From positions 62,001-126,000 of the forward strand of contig NZ_CABVPX010000007.1 of the NCBI RefSeq assembly GCF_902499125.1: a stretch of 64,000 nucleotides of DNA, in the 5' to 3' direction. The notes below the pieces were generated by a model. It had not been told where the DNA came from. It made no database searches and worked only from the letters and a program-made list of their open reading frames with translations. Below are positions 19,453-27,330 of this stretch, in pieces. Source of the DNA: Burkholderia arboris (lineage in GTDB: Bacteria > Pseudomonadota > Gammaproteobacteria > Burkholderiales > Burkholderiaceae). The number at the start of each line of letters is the position of its first letter. Positions within the stretch are counted from its first letter, which is position 1. The translations under genes and the position numbers were made by a program.

Positions 19453-20436
19453 TCAGTTGAGCGGCATCGCCGCGTAGTCGAGGACGTCGAGCTTGTCGAA
19501 GGTCGCCTGCACGGTCGGCGTGAGCAGGCCCATCTCGCGGATCGTCGGCACCAGGCGCCGGAAGATCGAGCGGCGGATCGAGCTCGACACCGGCGACTCG
19601 CGCACCATCGCGCTGCATTCGCGCTTCGACAGCCCCATCGGTTCCCAGATGTCGTCCGCGCACAGGTGCTCGTACAGCACGGCCGCGCCTTCGCAGACGA
19701 ACTGCTCGCGCTCGCGCAGCTCGGTCGAACTCATCTCCGCATACACGCGGCACAGCGTGATCCGGCCGACCGCGAAGTGACGCGACTCGTCGCGCTGGAT
19801 TCGCACGAACAGGTCCTTGATGAACGGATCGGCGCTATAGGCGACGACGCTCTGGAAAATCGACAGCGCGATGCCCTCGACGAGCACTTGCATCCCGAGG
19901 TTCGTCATGTCGAGCGCGCTGCTCGTGATCGTGTCGTGCAGCAGCCCCTTCAGCGAGCGGCTCATCGGGTAGCTGACGTCGAGCTTCTCGTTGACGAGCT
20001 TCGCGTACGCCTCGACGTGGCGTGCTTCGTCCATCATCTGCGCGGCCGCGCACAGCCGCGCGCTCAGGCCGCTTTCGGCCGACGCGAGCTTCGACGCGCA
20101 GATCAGCGCGGCCTGTTCGCCGTGCAGGATCTGCGACAGCAGCCAGCCCTGCGCGTGATGGCGCACCTCGCGCTTGTCGGCGTCCGACAGCTTGCTCCAC
20201 AGCGCGGTGCCGTAGATCAAGAGCGTCGGGTCGGGCATGCCGAGCGGATTCGCCGGGTCGAGGTCGTGGCTCCAGTCGACGTCGGTCGCGACGTCCCACT
20301 GCGCGGCCTTCGCTTTCTCGTACAGCCGGTTCAGCGCTTCTTCGCGCAGCGCGTAGTCGTTCGACATCAGTGCATCGACGGGCATCGACCAGCGAATATC
20401 GGCCGTGTCCTGCATCACGGTTAGCGTGTCAGTCAT
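19453..20436 (-). CDS. Ferritin-like diiron oxygenase
   Basis: A 327-residue all-helical protein carrying the iron ligands of a carboxylate-bridged diiron site: Glu107 (HGEQAAL), Glu137/His140 (DEARH), Glu187 (VEGIAL) and Glu217/His220 (RDESRH). The layout resembles ribonucleotide-reductase R2/AurF-type oxygenases. In this pathway it could hydroxylate or desaturate a carbon, or oxidise an amine. Spacing to both neighbours is 1 bp. The diiron assignment is firm; the reaction is not. Confidence 0.82.
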   Translation of the reverse strand: MTDTLTVMQDTADIRWSMPVDALMSNDYALREEALNRLYEKAKAAQWDVATDVDWSHDLDPANPLGMPDPTLLIYGTALWSKLSDADKREVRHHAQGWLLSQILHGEQAALICASKLASAESGLSARLCAAAQMMDEARHVEAYAKLVNEKLDVSYPMSRSLKGLLHDTITSSALDMTNLGMQVLVEGIALSIFQSVVAYSADPFIKDLFVRIQRDESRHFAVGRITLCRVYAEMSSTELREREQFVCEGAAVLYEHLCADDIWEPMGLSKRECSAMVRESPVSSSIRRSIFRRLVPTIREMGLLTPTVQATFDKLDVLDYAAMPLN

Positions 20437-20437
20437 T

Positions 20438-21058
20438 TCAGGGTCTCCCCGGCCGCGCGGCGGCGCCGGAATGATGGGCGGAATCGGTCAACGGGAGGGC
20501 GGCGCGCGATGCGCCCGGGTGCGGCTCGAGGCGGATCGCGAATGCCGGCCACGGGCCGCGCAGCTGCGCGTCGAATGCATCGGCGAGCCGCGCGGGCCAG
20601 ATCGCGCAGCACACGCGGTTGTCGCCGGCGAACTCCGCATCGCGCAGGATGCGGTCGCCGATCCACACGACGGGCGCGCCGCGCGCGGCATCGCGCAACG
20701 CTTCGTCGTACAGGTGCACGCCGAGCAGCACGTGCGGCGCGAGCAGTCCGGCCGGCAGCGCGCCGAAGTACGGCGCGCAGACTTCGATGAACAGACGGGC
20801 ATCCGGATGTACGGCGTCGCGGACGCGCGCGGCGGCTTCCGCGAGGAACGCGAAATACTGGACGTGGTCGAGCAGCACGCGGCGTTCGCCGCCGGCCGCG
20901 CCGCCCGCGTCGTACGCATCGCCGGCCGCTTCCGCGAGCGCGGCGCGCGCATAGTCGTCGGGCGTATCGAGCGGCATCCGGTACGCGCTCGCCGCGACGG
21001 CGACCGGCTGCCGCGCGTCGCGCTCGATCCGGTAGGTGAAATGAACGGGGCGCACCAT
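20438..21058 (-). CDS. Protein of unknown function in the afc operon
   Basis: A 206-residue protein with alternating hydrophobic strands and helices (VLLDHVQYFAFLAEAAARV, APHVLLGVHLYDEAL, PVVWIGDRILRD), two close cysteines (VCCAIW) and no membrane segment. I recognise no family. The start ATG at 21058 has a GAGG site 8 nt upstream and lies 1 bp from the upstream stop. It is invariably placed among carrier-acyl enzymes here, so a thioester-related role is plausible but unproven. Confidence 0.7.
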   Translation of the reverse strand: MVRPVHFTYRIERDARQPVAVAASAYRMPLDTPDDYARAALAEAAGDAYDAGGAAGGERRVLLDHVQYFAFLAEAAARVRDAVHPDARLFIEVCAPYFGALPAGLLAPHVLLGVHLYDEALRDAARGAPVVWIGDRILRDAEFAGDNRVCCAIWPARLADAFDAQLRGPWPAFAIRLEPHPGASRAALPLTDSAHHSGAAARPGRP

Positions 21059-21059
21059 G

Positions 21060-21935
21060 TCATGCCTCACCGTCGAGTGAGAACGTCGCGTCCGGCGCGA
21101 AGGCCACGTCGGCGACCGCGTAATAGCCGTTCAGCGCGAGCGAACAGATGGCCGCGCGGCGTGGTGTGTCGCCGTCGCGATGCGCGAGCAGCACCGACAG
21201 CCACGGATCGCTGCCGAATGCATGTCCGAACACGCCGTGCCCGTCCGGCAGCAGCGGCGTCTTGCCGACGGCGGCGAGCAGCGCGCGGCGCGACGTGGCT
21301 GGAAAGAACGGCAACGCCGCGTGCAGGCCGGGGCGCGCCGCGCAGAACATGCGGATGTCGCGGCCGAGCCGCACGACCGCGCTGGCCGGCGGCGCCGCAT
21401 CGGCGATGACCGACTGCGCCGGGTCGCGGCCGACATCGATGAGCAGCGTGCAGACGCCGAAGCCCGAGCGCCCCCATGCGGGGTTGCCGTGCCAGTAGGT
21501 GTAGCCGTGCACGTCGACGTCGACGATCTGCAGCAGCAGCGTGCGCGGCCCGGTCTCGGCCGCGGTCGCGAGCGTGCGGCGCAGCACGTAGCCCCAGCCC
21601 GCGCATTCGTACGAGCAGGTCATCCAGTCGGGCGTGTAGTCGTTCGCACCGGCCAGTGCCTGCGCGAACGCGCGATGCTGCGGCGAGTCGTTCATCAGCA
21701 GCATCGACAGGATCGTCGAGCTGACCACGTAATCGTCCGCGCCGATCGCGCCGCACAGCCGCTCGCGCTCGGCGCACGCGAGCGTGCCGATCGCGTGCGC
21801 CGTATCGTTGAGCGGCACGGCCGCGCCGTCGCGCGACGGCGCGACGCGCCGGTACGCGAGCGCCTGCACGGTCAGTGCGGTCGCCGGGGCCGGTTGGGCG
21901 GCGGGAGCCGCCGCGGTCGCAAGGGGCGCGAGCAT
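21060..21935 (-). CDS. Possible divergent thiolase-fold protein
   Basis: A 291-residue protein. The stretch MTCSYECAGWGYVLRRTL (Cys111) followed by TLLLQIVDVDVHGYTYW and SGFGVCTLLIDVG has the rhythm of the FabH segment from the nucleophilic Cys to the VLFGDGAGA strand, and HGVFGHAFGSDPW may stand for the C-terminal Asn motif. This resemblance is weak and judged by eye. If right, the operon holds three thiolase-fold proteins. No signal peptide is evident despite the Ala/Pro-rich N-terminus. It ends 1 bp before the unknown 206-residue gene. Confidence 0.6.
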   Translation of the reverse strand: MLAPLATAAAPAAQPAPATALTVQALAYRRVAPSRDGAAVPLNDTAHAIGTLACAERERLCGAIGADDYVVSSTILSMLLMNDSPQHRAFAQALAGANDYTPDWMTCSYECAGWGYVLRRTLATAAETGPRTLLLQIVDVDVHGYTYWHGNPAWGRSGFGVCTLLIDVGRDPAQSVIADAAPPASAVVRLGRDIRMFCAARPGLHAALPFFPATSRRALLAAVGKTPLLPDGHGVFGHAFGSDPWLSVLLAHRDGDTPRRAAICSLALNGYYAVADVAFAPDATFSLDGEA

Positions 21936-21942
21936 CGTCGTG

Positions 21943-22197
21943 TCAGGCGGCGTGCTGCTGGCGGCGCAGTTGTGCGTCGAGCTGCTGCAGCGTCGTGTAC
22001 TGCGTGATGTTCAGCGCTTCCGGATCGATCGAGCCGTAGAGCTGTTCGCAGAACACGATCAGCTCGACGATGTTCAGCGAATCGATACCGAGTTCGCCGA
22101 TGCCGGCGTCCGTGTCGACGGTTTCGACGTTGAGGATCTTCGCGACTTCGCGGGACAGGATGTCGAGCGCGTCGGCTGGAACGTTCTGGGTCGTCAT
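21943..22197 (-). CDS. Acyl/peptidyl carrier protein
   Basis: An 84-residue stand-alone carrier protein. The phosphopantetheine attachment serine is Ser40 in ELGIDSLNIVEL, with a flanking acidic helix II as in ACPs. It is the only carrier in the operon, so it probably holds the growing chain or the amino acid activated by the ligases. ATG 22197 is preceded by a GGAG site. The 58-bp gap to the upstream gene is the longest inside the operon. Confidence 0.93.
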   Translation of the reverse strand: MTTQNVPADALDILSREVAKILNVETVDTDAGIGELGIDSLNIVELIVFCEQLYGSIDPEALNITQYTTLQQLDAQLRRQQHAA

Positions 22198-22255
22198 GAG
22201 GGGAGCTCCTGGAGTTGAAGTGAATGGATCGGGATCGATCGGCCTGTCGCGTGGG

Positions 22256-23350
22256 TCAACTGCCGGCTTCGCAGCGCAGGCTCTTGCGAAGCTCGTGATA
22301 ACAACGGTACGAACTGCCTTCCATCTTCGAGAACGCCAGCAGGTCGCGCTGGTCGTCGAAGAGGGGAACCTTGCCGTCGCGCACGAGCGCGGTCAGGAAC
22401 TCGTTCGACAGCAGCTTGATCGCGAGCACGCGCTGCACCTTGCCGAAGCTGTAGTGCGCGTCGTCGGTCTGGCTGCGTGCGGCATCGGCGATGAAGCGGT
22501 GCACGGCGCGTGCATCGGCATCGAGTTCGACGCGGCCGGTTTGTGCGAGCCAGCCGACGTGGGCCATCAGCGCACGAACGAAGTACGGCCGCACGACGGT
22601 CAGGTACTTGTTGAACACGGTCGGGCCGCCGATGCGCAGGCGATCCTCGGCGCTGACGCGCACCTGGCCGCCGACATTCGCGAGCTGCAGGTTGCCCGCG
22701 AGGAACGGCGCGCCGCAGGTCGCGCGTGTCAGCTTCCGGTACTCGTCGGGCCACACGAGGTAGGCGGCCGGGAACATCACGCCCGGCAAGCGCGCCGCGA
22801 CGACGGCCATGCAGTCGCGATGCGCCTCGATGCCCCACACCTTGTCGACGGTGAGCGCAAGGCCGCTGTCGTCGCTGCGGATGACCGTGCGCCACGCGGC
22901 GAGCGTCGGGCCGCCGCCGTCGCTCATCAGGAACGCGAAGTTGTGGCCGCTGTCGATGCAGTCGCAGGCGCGACGGTTCTGGTCGTCGGAGAAGAACAGC
23001 CCGAACATGATGCGGATGAACGCACGCATGAACGGCTTGAACAGGTGATGAAATCCTTCGCGGCCGATCTGCTCGAGCAACGCTTCGGTGAGCGGCGCCT
23101 CGTCGTGCCGCAGCGGCGCCGACGCGGACGCATCGGGCAGCACGCCCGGCGCCTCGGTGTGCAGCGCGATCACCATTTCGCTGTCGAGCAGCCGCACGGT
23201 GGCGGCTTCGACGAGCCGGGCCGCGGCGCGCGGCGGCGTGCCGGTCATATCGAGGTGGCGCAGCACCGGATACGCGGCCTGGTCGGCCACGCGCAGCAGC
23301 GGCTGCGCCGGCGGCGTGGCGATCGAAGCGGGAGCGGAAAGCGTGGACAT
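22256..23350 (-). CDS. Divergent acyl-CoA dehydrogenase-like protein
   Basis: A 364-residue protein whose order of motifs follows acyl-CoA dehydrogenases: FLMSDGGGPTLAAW in place of the TEPxAGSD loop, LTVDKVWGIEAH in place of NGEKxWITNA, a RIGGPTVFNKYLTVVRP segment, and near the end AFSKMEGSSYRCY, which parallels the catalytic IxEGTxx. The FAD loop is poorly conserved. It may be a partner of the AcdB-like enzyme or use an unusual thioester. It lies 13 bp downstream of the barrel gene. Confidence 0.6.
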   Translation of the reverse strand: MSTLSAPASIATPPAQPLLRVADQAAYPVLRHLDMTGTPPRAAARLVEAATVRLLDSEMVIALHTEAPGVLPDASASAPLRHDEAPLTEALLEQIGREGFHHLFKPFMRAFIRIMFGLFFSDDQNRRACDCIDSGHNFAFLMSDGGGPTLAAWRTVIRSDDSGLALTVDKVWGIEAHRDCMAVVAARLPGVMFPAAYLVWPDEYRKLTRATCGAPFLAGNLQLANVGGQVRVSAEDRLRIGGPTVFNKYLTVVRPYFVRALMAHVGWLAQTGRVELDADARAVHRFIADAARSQTDDAHYSFGKVQRVLAIKLLSNEFLTALVRDGKVPLFDDQRDLLAFSKMEGSSYRCYHELRKSLRCEAGS

Positions 23351-23363
23351 GGCAGGGTTCCTG

Positions 23364-24704
23364 TCAGAAACGCACGCGCACGGCGGCGTCGATGCGGGTG
23401 CCGAGACCGACCATCCGGTACTCGGAGTGACTGTCGGAGAATGCGCGGGTGAGCGCGACGTCGACGCTCACGCGCTTGTTCACGTCGGCGACGACCTGCG
23501 CGATCGCGAGCAGGCCCTTGTCTTGCGGCGAATAGACGCCGCGCAGCGAATACTCGACGCGGCCGATCTTCTTGCCGAGCCGCGCGAACAGGTAGTCGCG
23601 CAGGTTGCCGTCGACGCTCACGAAATCGGCCGTGCCGCCGAGGCCGGCCAGCGCGGCGCCCGGCGCGACGGGCAGCAGCGCGTTGTTCGCGCGCACCGCG
23701 CCGACCATCTGGCGCCACTGGTTCGCGTCGTAACGCGCTTCGTCGTGCGACCACTCGACGATCAGCGACAGGTTGCCGGGCAGTGCGCTCTGCATGCCGA
23801 CCGCGCTGCGCCACATGTATTGACGGTCGTTGCGGCGATCGACGGCGTCATAGGCAGCTGCCGAATCGAGCGGCGTGCCGTTCGCGATGAACGCGGGCAG
23901 CGGCCGCGTCGTGCCGCGTTCGAGCCATGCGCTCGCATAGACGGTGTTCGAGCGAGCGACGTCGAACGACAGCGTCGCACCCGCGCCACCGTGGCCCGCG
24001 TGACGTCCCGCGAGCAATGCGGCCGAGCCGCCCGACCAGTTGTACGCGCCGCGCACGAGCTGCGTCGCGCCCTCCACGTCGCGGTTGTCGACGTCGTTGC
24101 GCAGCGTGCGGTTCTCGCCGGCGATGAACTGCAGCGTGGTCTGCTCGCCGGCCCATTTCGCTTCGACGAGCGGCGTGCCCTCGACGTCGCCGTAGCGATC
24201 GTAGATGTCGGCCGTCGCGGCCCGCTTCTGGAAGAAGCCGAGCGGGAAGAACGCCTGCGACGTGTCGAGCGGGTCGATCCGCTTGCCGGCCGTGAGCGTG
24301 ATGCCGTTGTCGAACGCGTAGCGCACGCCGGCTTCGTTGAAGCGGCTCGACTGGGCGCCGAGCGAATGATTGCTGGCGACGGCGCGCGCATTCATGAACA
24401 GGTTCTCGCCGTCGATGCGCGCGAGCATGCCGGCTTCCTGCTGGTTGCGCGGCGAATCGCCGATCAGGTTGCCGAGCAGCGCGTGGCCGTCCATGCTGTC
24501 GACCGAGCGTGCGTACGCGATGCCGTTCAGCGTGCCGAGCTGGTCCATCAGCGACGCTCCATGCGCGAGCGAGCCGCCGAGCGCGAGCGGGACGGCGAGC
24601 GCGGCGCGTTGCCACGCGCGCCGGCACGGCGCATCTGCTCGGCCGGACGACGGATGGAGGCAGTCATGACGGGCGTCGGCATGGGCGTCGTGCTCACTGG
24701 CCAT
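23364..24704 (-). CDS. Outer-membrane beta-barrel protein
   Basis: A 446-residue protein ending in the outer-membrane signature VRVRF. A signal peptide is present (WQRAALAVPLALGGSLAHGA, cleavage near residue 50 of the frame used), so the true start may lie inside the first 30 residues. Alternating amphipathic strands, many ending in aromatic residues, fill the rest (TLQFIAGEN, NTVYASAWLERG, LSLIVEWSHDEARY). The general type is DUF1302/porin-like. Next to LolA-, LolE- and LolD-like genes it could complete an export path for a lipid. It overlaps the LolA-like gene by 11 bp. Confidence 0.75.
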   Translation of the reverse strand: MASEHDAHADARHDCLHPSSGRADAPCRRAWQRAALAVPLALGGSLAHGASLMDQLGTLNGIAYARSVDSMDGHALLGNLIGDSPRNQQEAGMLARIDGENLFMNARAVASNHSLGAQSSRFNEAGVRYAFDNGITLTAGKRIDPLDTSQAFFPLGFFQKRAATADIYDRYGDVEGTPLVEAKWAGEQTTLQFIAGENRTLRNDVDNRDVEGATQLVRGAYNWSGGSAALLAGRHAGHGGAGATLSFDVARSNTVYASAWLERGTTRPLPAFIANGTPLDSAAAYDAVDRRNDRQYMWRSAVGMQSALPGNLSLIVEWSHDEARYDANQWRQMVGAVRANNALLPVAPGAALAGLGGTADFVSVDGNLRDYLFARLGKKIGRVEYSLRGVYSPQDKGLLAIAQVVADVNKRVSVDVALTRAFSDSHSEYRMVGLGTRIDAAVRVRF

Positions 24705-25434
24705 CGGCGAGCGTGTCGGGATTGAACCAGCCCGACGGAATCTTGCGCGGCTGGCCGTCGAGGATGTCGACGACGCTCGCGCGCTGCTTCTCGACCTCGT
24801 TGCGATACGTGATCTTGCGTATCACCTTGCGGCCGTTCGCATCGACCGGCGCGGAGAAATCGGCGCTGCGGAACAGCAGGCCGCTCGCCAGGAAGAACTG
24901 CGCGCGTACCGGCACGTCGGCCTCGGGCGTGACCCACAGCTTGATCGTCGGATAGACGTTGTCGGGATCGGTCGCGGTCAGGTCGAGCTCGGTGGCCGGC
25001 TTGCCGGCGATCGCCGTGGTGCCGGGCGCGGCCGTCGCGCGATAGCTGTCCGCCCAGTGCGTGCGCGTGATGTCGCTGATCACGACCTCGCCTTGCAGCC
25101 GCTGCATCCCGTTGATGCGCACCGCGCTGCGCGTGTTCGGCACGTAGAACCAGTGGCCGCGGGTCGTCGCGAGGTACTTCTGGCCGTCGTTCTCGCCGCT
25201 GCGTGTCAGTGCGAGCGTGTCGCCGTTGCCGCGCGTGTAGACGAGATAGCGTGTCGCGTCGCCGGACTGTCCGCCGACCTCATTCGTGATCTCGATGTTC
25301 GTCTGCGTATCGGCGGCCGTGCTGCGGTACGCGTCGGCACGGGCGAGCATGGTCTGGGCCGCCGGCGCGTCGGCGGCGCGGGCGAGCGGCGCGCACGCGA
25401 CGAGCGCGGCGAGCATGAGGCGGATGCGGGTCAT
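24694..25434 (-). CDS. Periplasmic LolA/LolB-fold (outer-membrane lipoprotein-sorting) family protein
   Basis: A 246-residue protein with a signal peptide (MTRIRLMLAALVACAPLARA). The later part (NTRSAVRINGMQRLQGEVV, KPATELDLTATD, IKLWVTPEADVPVRAQFF) is typical of the family found beside RND/MmpL or LolCDE-like lipid exporters. It should carry a hydrophobic cargo across the periplasm. Its ATG overlaps the FtsX-permease stop by 4 bp (ATGA). Confidence 0.85.
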   Translation of the reverse strand: MTRIRLMLAALVACAPLARAADAPAAQTMLARADAYRSTAADTQTNIEITNEVGGQSGDATRYLVYTRGNGDTLALTRSGENDGQKYLATTRGHWFYVPNTRSAVRINGMQRLQGEVVISDITRTHWADSYRATAAPGTTAIAGKPATELDLTATDPDNVYPTIKLWVTPEADVPVRAQFFLASGLLFRSADFSAPVDANGRKVIRKITYRNEVEKQRASVVDILDGQPRKIPSGWFNPDTLADGQ

Positions 25435-26648
25435 GGGGCGAGTCCTTCGAGGATGTTGCGTTTGGCGAGCCCGACGGTCGCGAGCAGCGCGGCGGCCACC
25501 CCGAGCACGACGAACGCGCCTTCGACGGCGGCCACGGCGGCCGGCGAGACCGTGAATTCGAGCAGGATCGGCTTCACGCGGCCGGGCGGCGCAGGCAGGT
25601 GGATCTGCGCGTGATTGAGCGCGACCATCGTCAGCAGGGCCACCGCGATGCCGGCGGCTGCGCCGAGCAGGCCGAGCAGCGCGGTTTCCTGGATCAGTAC
25701 GCCGCGCACCGTGACGGCCGGCACGCCGAGCGCACGCAGCGTCGAGATCTCGCGGCGGCGCTCGACGATGCTCATCAGGATCCAGTTGCTCATCGACAGC
25801 AGGATCGTCACGCACAGAATTGCGCCGAACACCGAGAACTGGTTCTTGTACAGCGCGACGACCTGGTGATAGAGCGACACGAGCTGGTCCCAGGTCTTCA
25901 CGTCGAGCGTCGGCAGCGCGGCGCGCAGCGTCGCGGCGGCGGCCGGGGTGCCGGCCGTGTTCGACAGGAACACCGCGATGCGCGATGCGCGGTCGGTGCG
26001 CAGCAGCGCCTGTGCGGCCGTGAATGTCACGTCGACGATGCGCTCGTCGACGTCCTTGTTGCCGGTGCTCATCACGCCGACGATCTGTGCGTCGGTCGCG
26101 TTGATGCCGCCGTGCGCGGTCGACGCCATCAACTGCACGACCGACCCGACGTGCACATCGAGCTTGCGCGCGAGTTCGGCGCCGACGACGACTTCGGTTC
26201 CTGCATTCGTCGGCGACAGGTAGCGGCCCGACAGCACCGAGTGATAGTCGAAGAAGCCGGGCGGTTCGCGGTTCGGCTCGATGCCTTCGCCGACGAAGCC
26301 GTAGCTGAGATCGCCGTTCGACACGAGCCCGTCGAAGTCGATGCCGCGCGCGGTCGTCGCGACACCGTGGAGCGTCGCGACGGCGCGTGCTGCCGCGGCC
26401 TGCTCGTCGGCCGTCAGCCCGTACTGCAGCGGCCGCTCGCCGATCAGGTCGAGATAGCCGTGATGCAGCACCTGCACATGGCCGACACCGCTGTCGATCG
26501 ACCCTTCGCGCACCGCGTCGAAGGTTGCGATCACATAGCCGAGCGCGAGGCTCGACGCGAACGCGGCGACGCCGATCATCGCCATCGTCAGCACGGTGCG
26601 GCGCCGGTTGCGCCAGAGGTTACGCCACGCAAACGTCGACCAGTTCAC
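25431..26648 (-). CDS. FtsX/LolE-like ABC permease
   Basis: A 405-residue permease of the MacB/LolE type: one N-terminal helix (LTMAMIGVAAFASSLALGYV), a ~220-residue periplasmic domain, and three C-terminal helices, including the conserved RRREISTLRALGVPAVTV coupling region. It works with the ATPase encoded just upstream, extracting a lipid or lipoprotein from the inner membrane rather than pumping from the cytoplasm. The start overlaps the ATPase gene by 29 bp. Confidence 0.9.
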   Translation of the reverse strand: MNWSTFAWRNLWRNRRRTVLTMAMIGVAAFASSLALGYVIATFDAVREGSIDSGVGHVQVLHHGYLDLIGERPLQYGLTADEQAAAARAVATLHGVATTARGIDFDGLVSNGDLSYGFVGEGIEPNREPPGFFDYHSVLSGRYLSPTNAGTEVVVGAELARKLDVHVGSVVQLMASTAHGGINATDAQIVGVMSTGNKDVDERIVDVTFTAAQALLRTDRASRIAVFLSNTAGTPAAAATLRAALPTLDVKTWDQLVSLYHQVVALYKNQFSVFGAILCVTILLSMSNWILMSIVERRREISTLRALGVPAVTVRGVLIQETALLGLLGAAAGIAVALLTMVALNHAQIHLPAPPGRVKPILLEFTVSPAAVAAVEGAFVVLGVAAALLATVGLAKRNILEGLAP

Positions 26649-27330
26649 GATTCACTCCCGGTACGCCGTCGCGCATCTCGATGCGGCGCGGCAGGTGCGC
26701 GCACAGACGATCGTCGTGCGACGCAATCAGAAAGGCGGTACCCAGCGTACGGTTGGTGTCGAGGATCAGCTCGGCGACCGCCCGTGCGTTGGTGCTGTCG
26801 AGGCTTGCGGTCGGCTCGTCCGCGATCACGATCGCCGGCTCCTTGGCGAGCGCGCGGGCCAGCGCGACGCGCTGCTGCTCGCCGCCGGACAGTTCGCCAG
26901 GGCGGTGGCGTTCGCGCGCGGCGAGCCCCACCGCGTCGAGCATCGCGCGGGCACGTTCGCGGCGCGTGCGCGGCGTGCCCCACGCGAAGCAGCCGAGCTC
27001 GACGTTTTCGAGGGCCGACATCACCGGAATCAGGTTGAACTGCTGGAATACGAAGCCGATGCGCTCGCGGCGGATCCGCTCGAGGGTGTCCGGTGCGTCG
27101 TCGATCCGGCGGCCTTCGAGCCAGCGCTCGCCAGTGCTCGGCACATCGAGGAAGCCGGCGAGGTTGAGCAGCGTGCTCTTGCCGCTGCCCGACGGGCCGA
27201 CGAGCGCGACGACGTCGCGCTGGCCGATCGAGATCGTCGCGCCGCGCACGGCGACGACACGGCCCGCGCCTTCGTATCTGCGCGTGACATCGCGCAGTTC
27301 GAGCACCGGAGAAAGGGAGCCGGTCGTCAT
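26620..27330 (-). CDS. LolD/MacB-type ABC ATPase
   Basis: A 236-residue ATPase with Walker A GPSGSGKST, Q-loop VFQQFNLIPVMSALENVELG (typical of LolD/MacB), signature LSGGEQQR, Walker B IVIADEP and switch His IASHDD. ATG 27330 overlaps the ligase stop (ATGA) and was chosen over longer in-frame starts that extend into the ligase gene. It drives the FtsX-like permease encoded next. Confidence 0.92.
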   Translation of the reverse strand: MTTGSLSPVLELRDVTRRYEGAGRVVAVRGATISIGQRDVVALVGPSGSGKSTLLNLAGFLDVPSTGERWLEGRRIDDAPDTLERIRRERIGFVFQQFNLIPVMSALENVELGCFAWGTPRTRRERARAMLDAVGLAARERHRPGELSGGEQQRVALARALAKEPAIVIADEPTASLDSTNARAVAELILDTNRTLGTAFLIASHDDRLCAHLPRRIEMRDGVPGVNRELVDVCVA

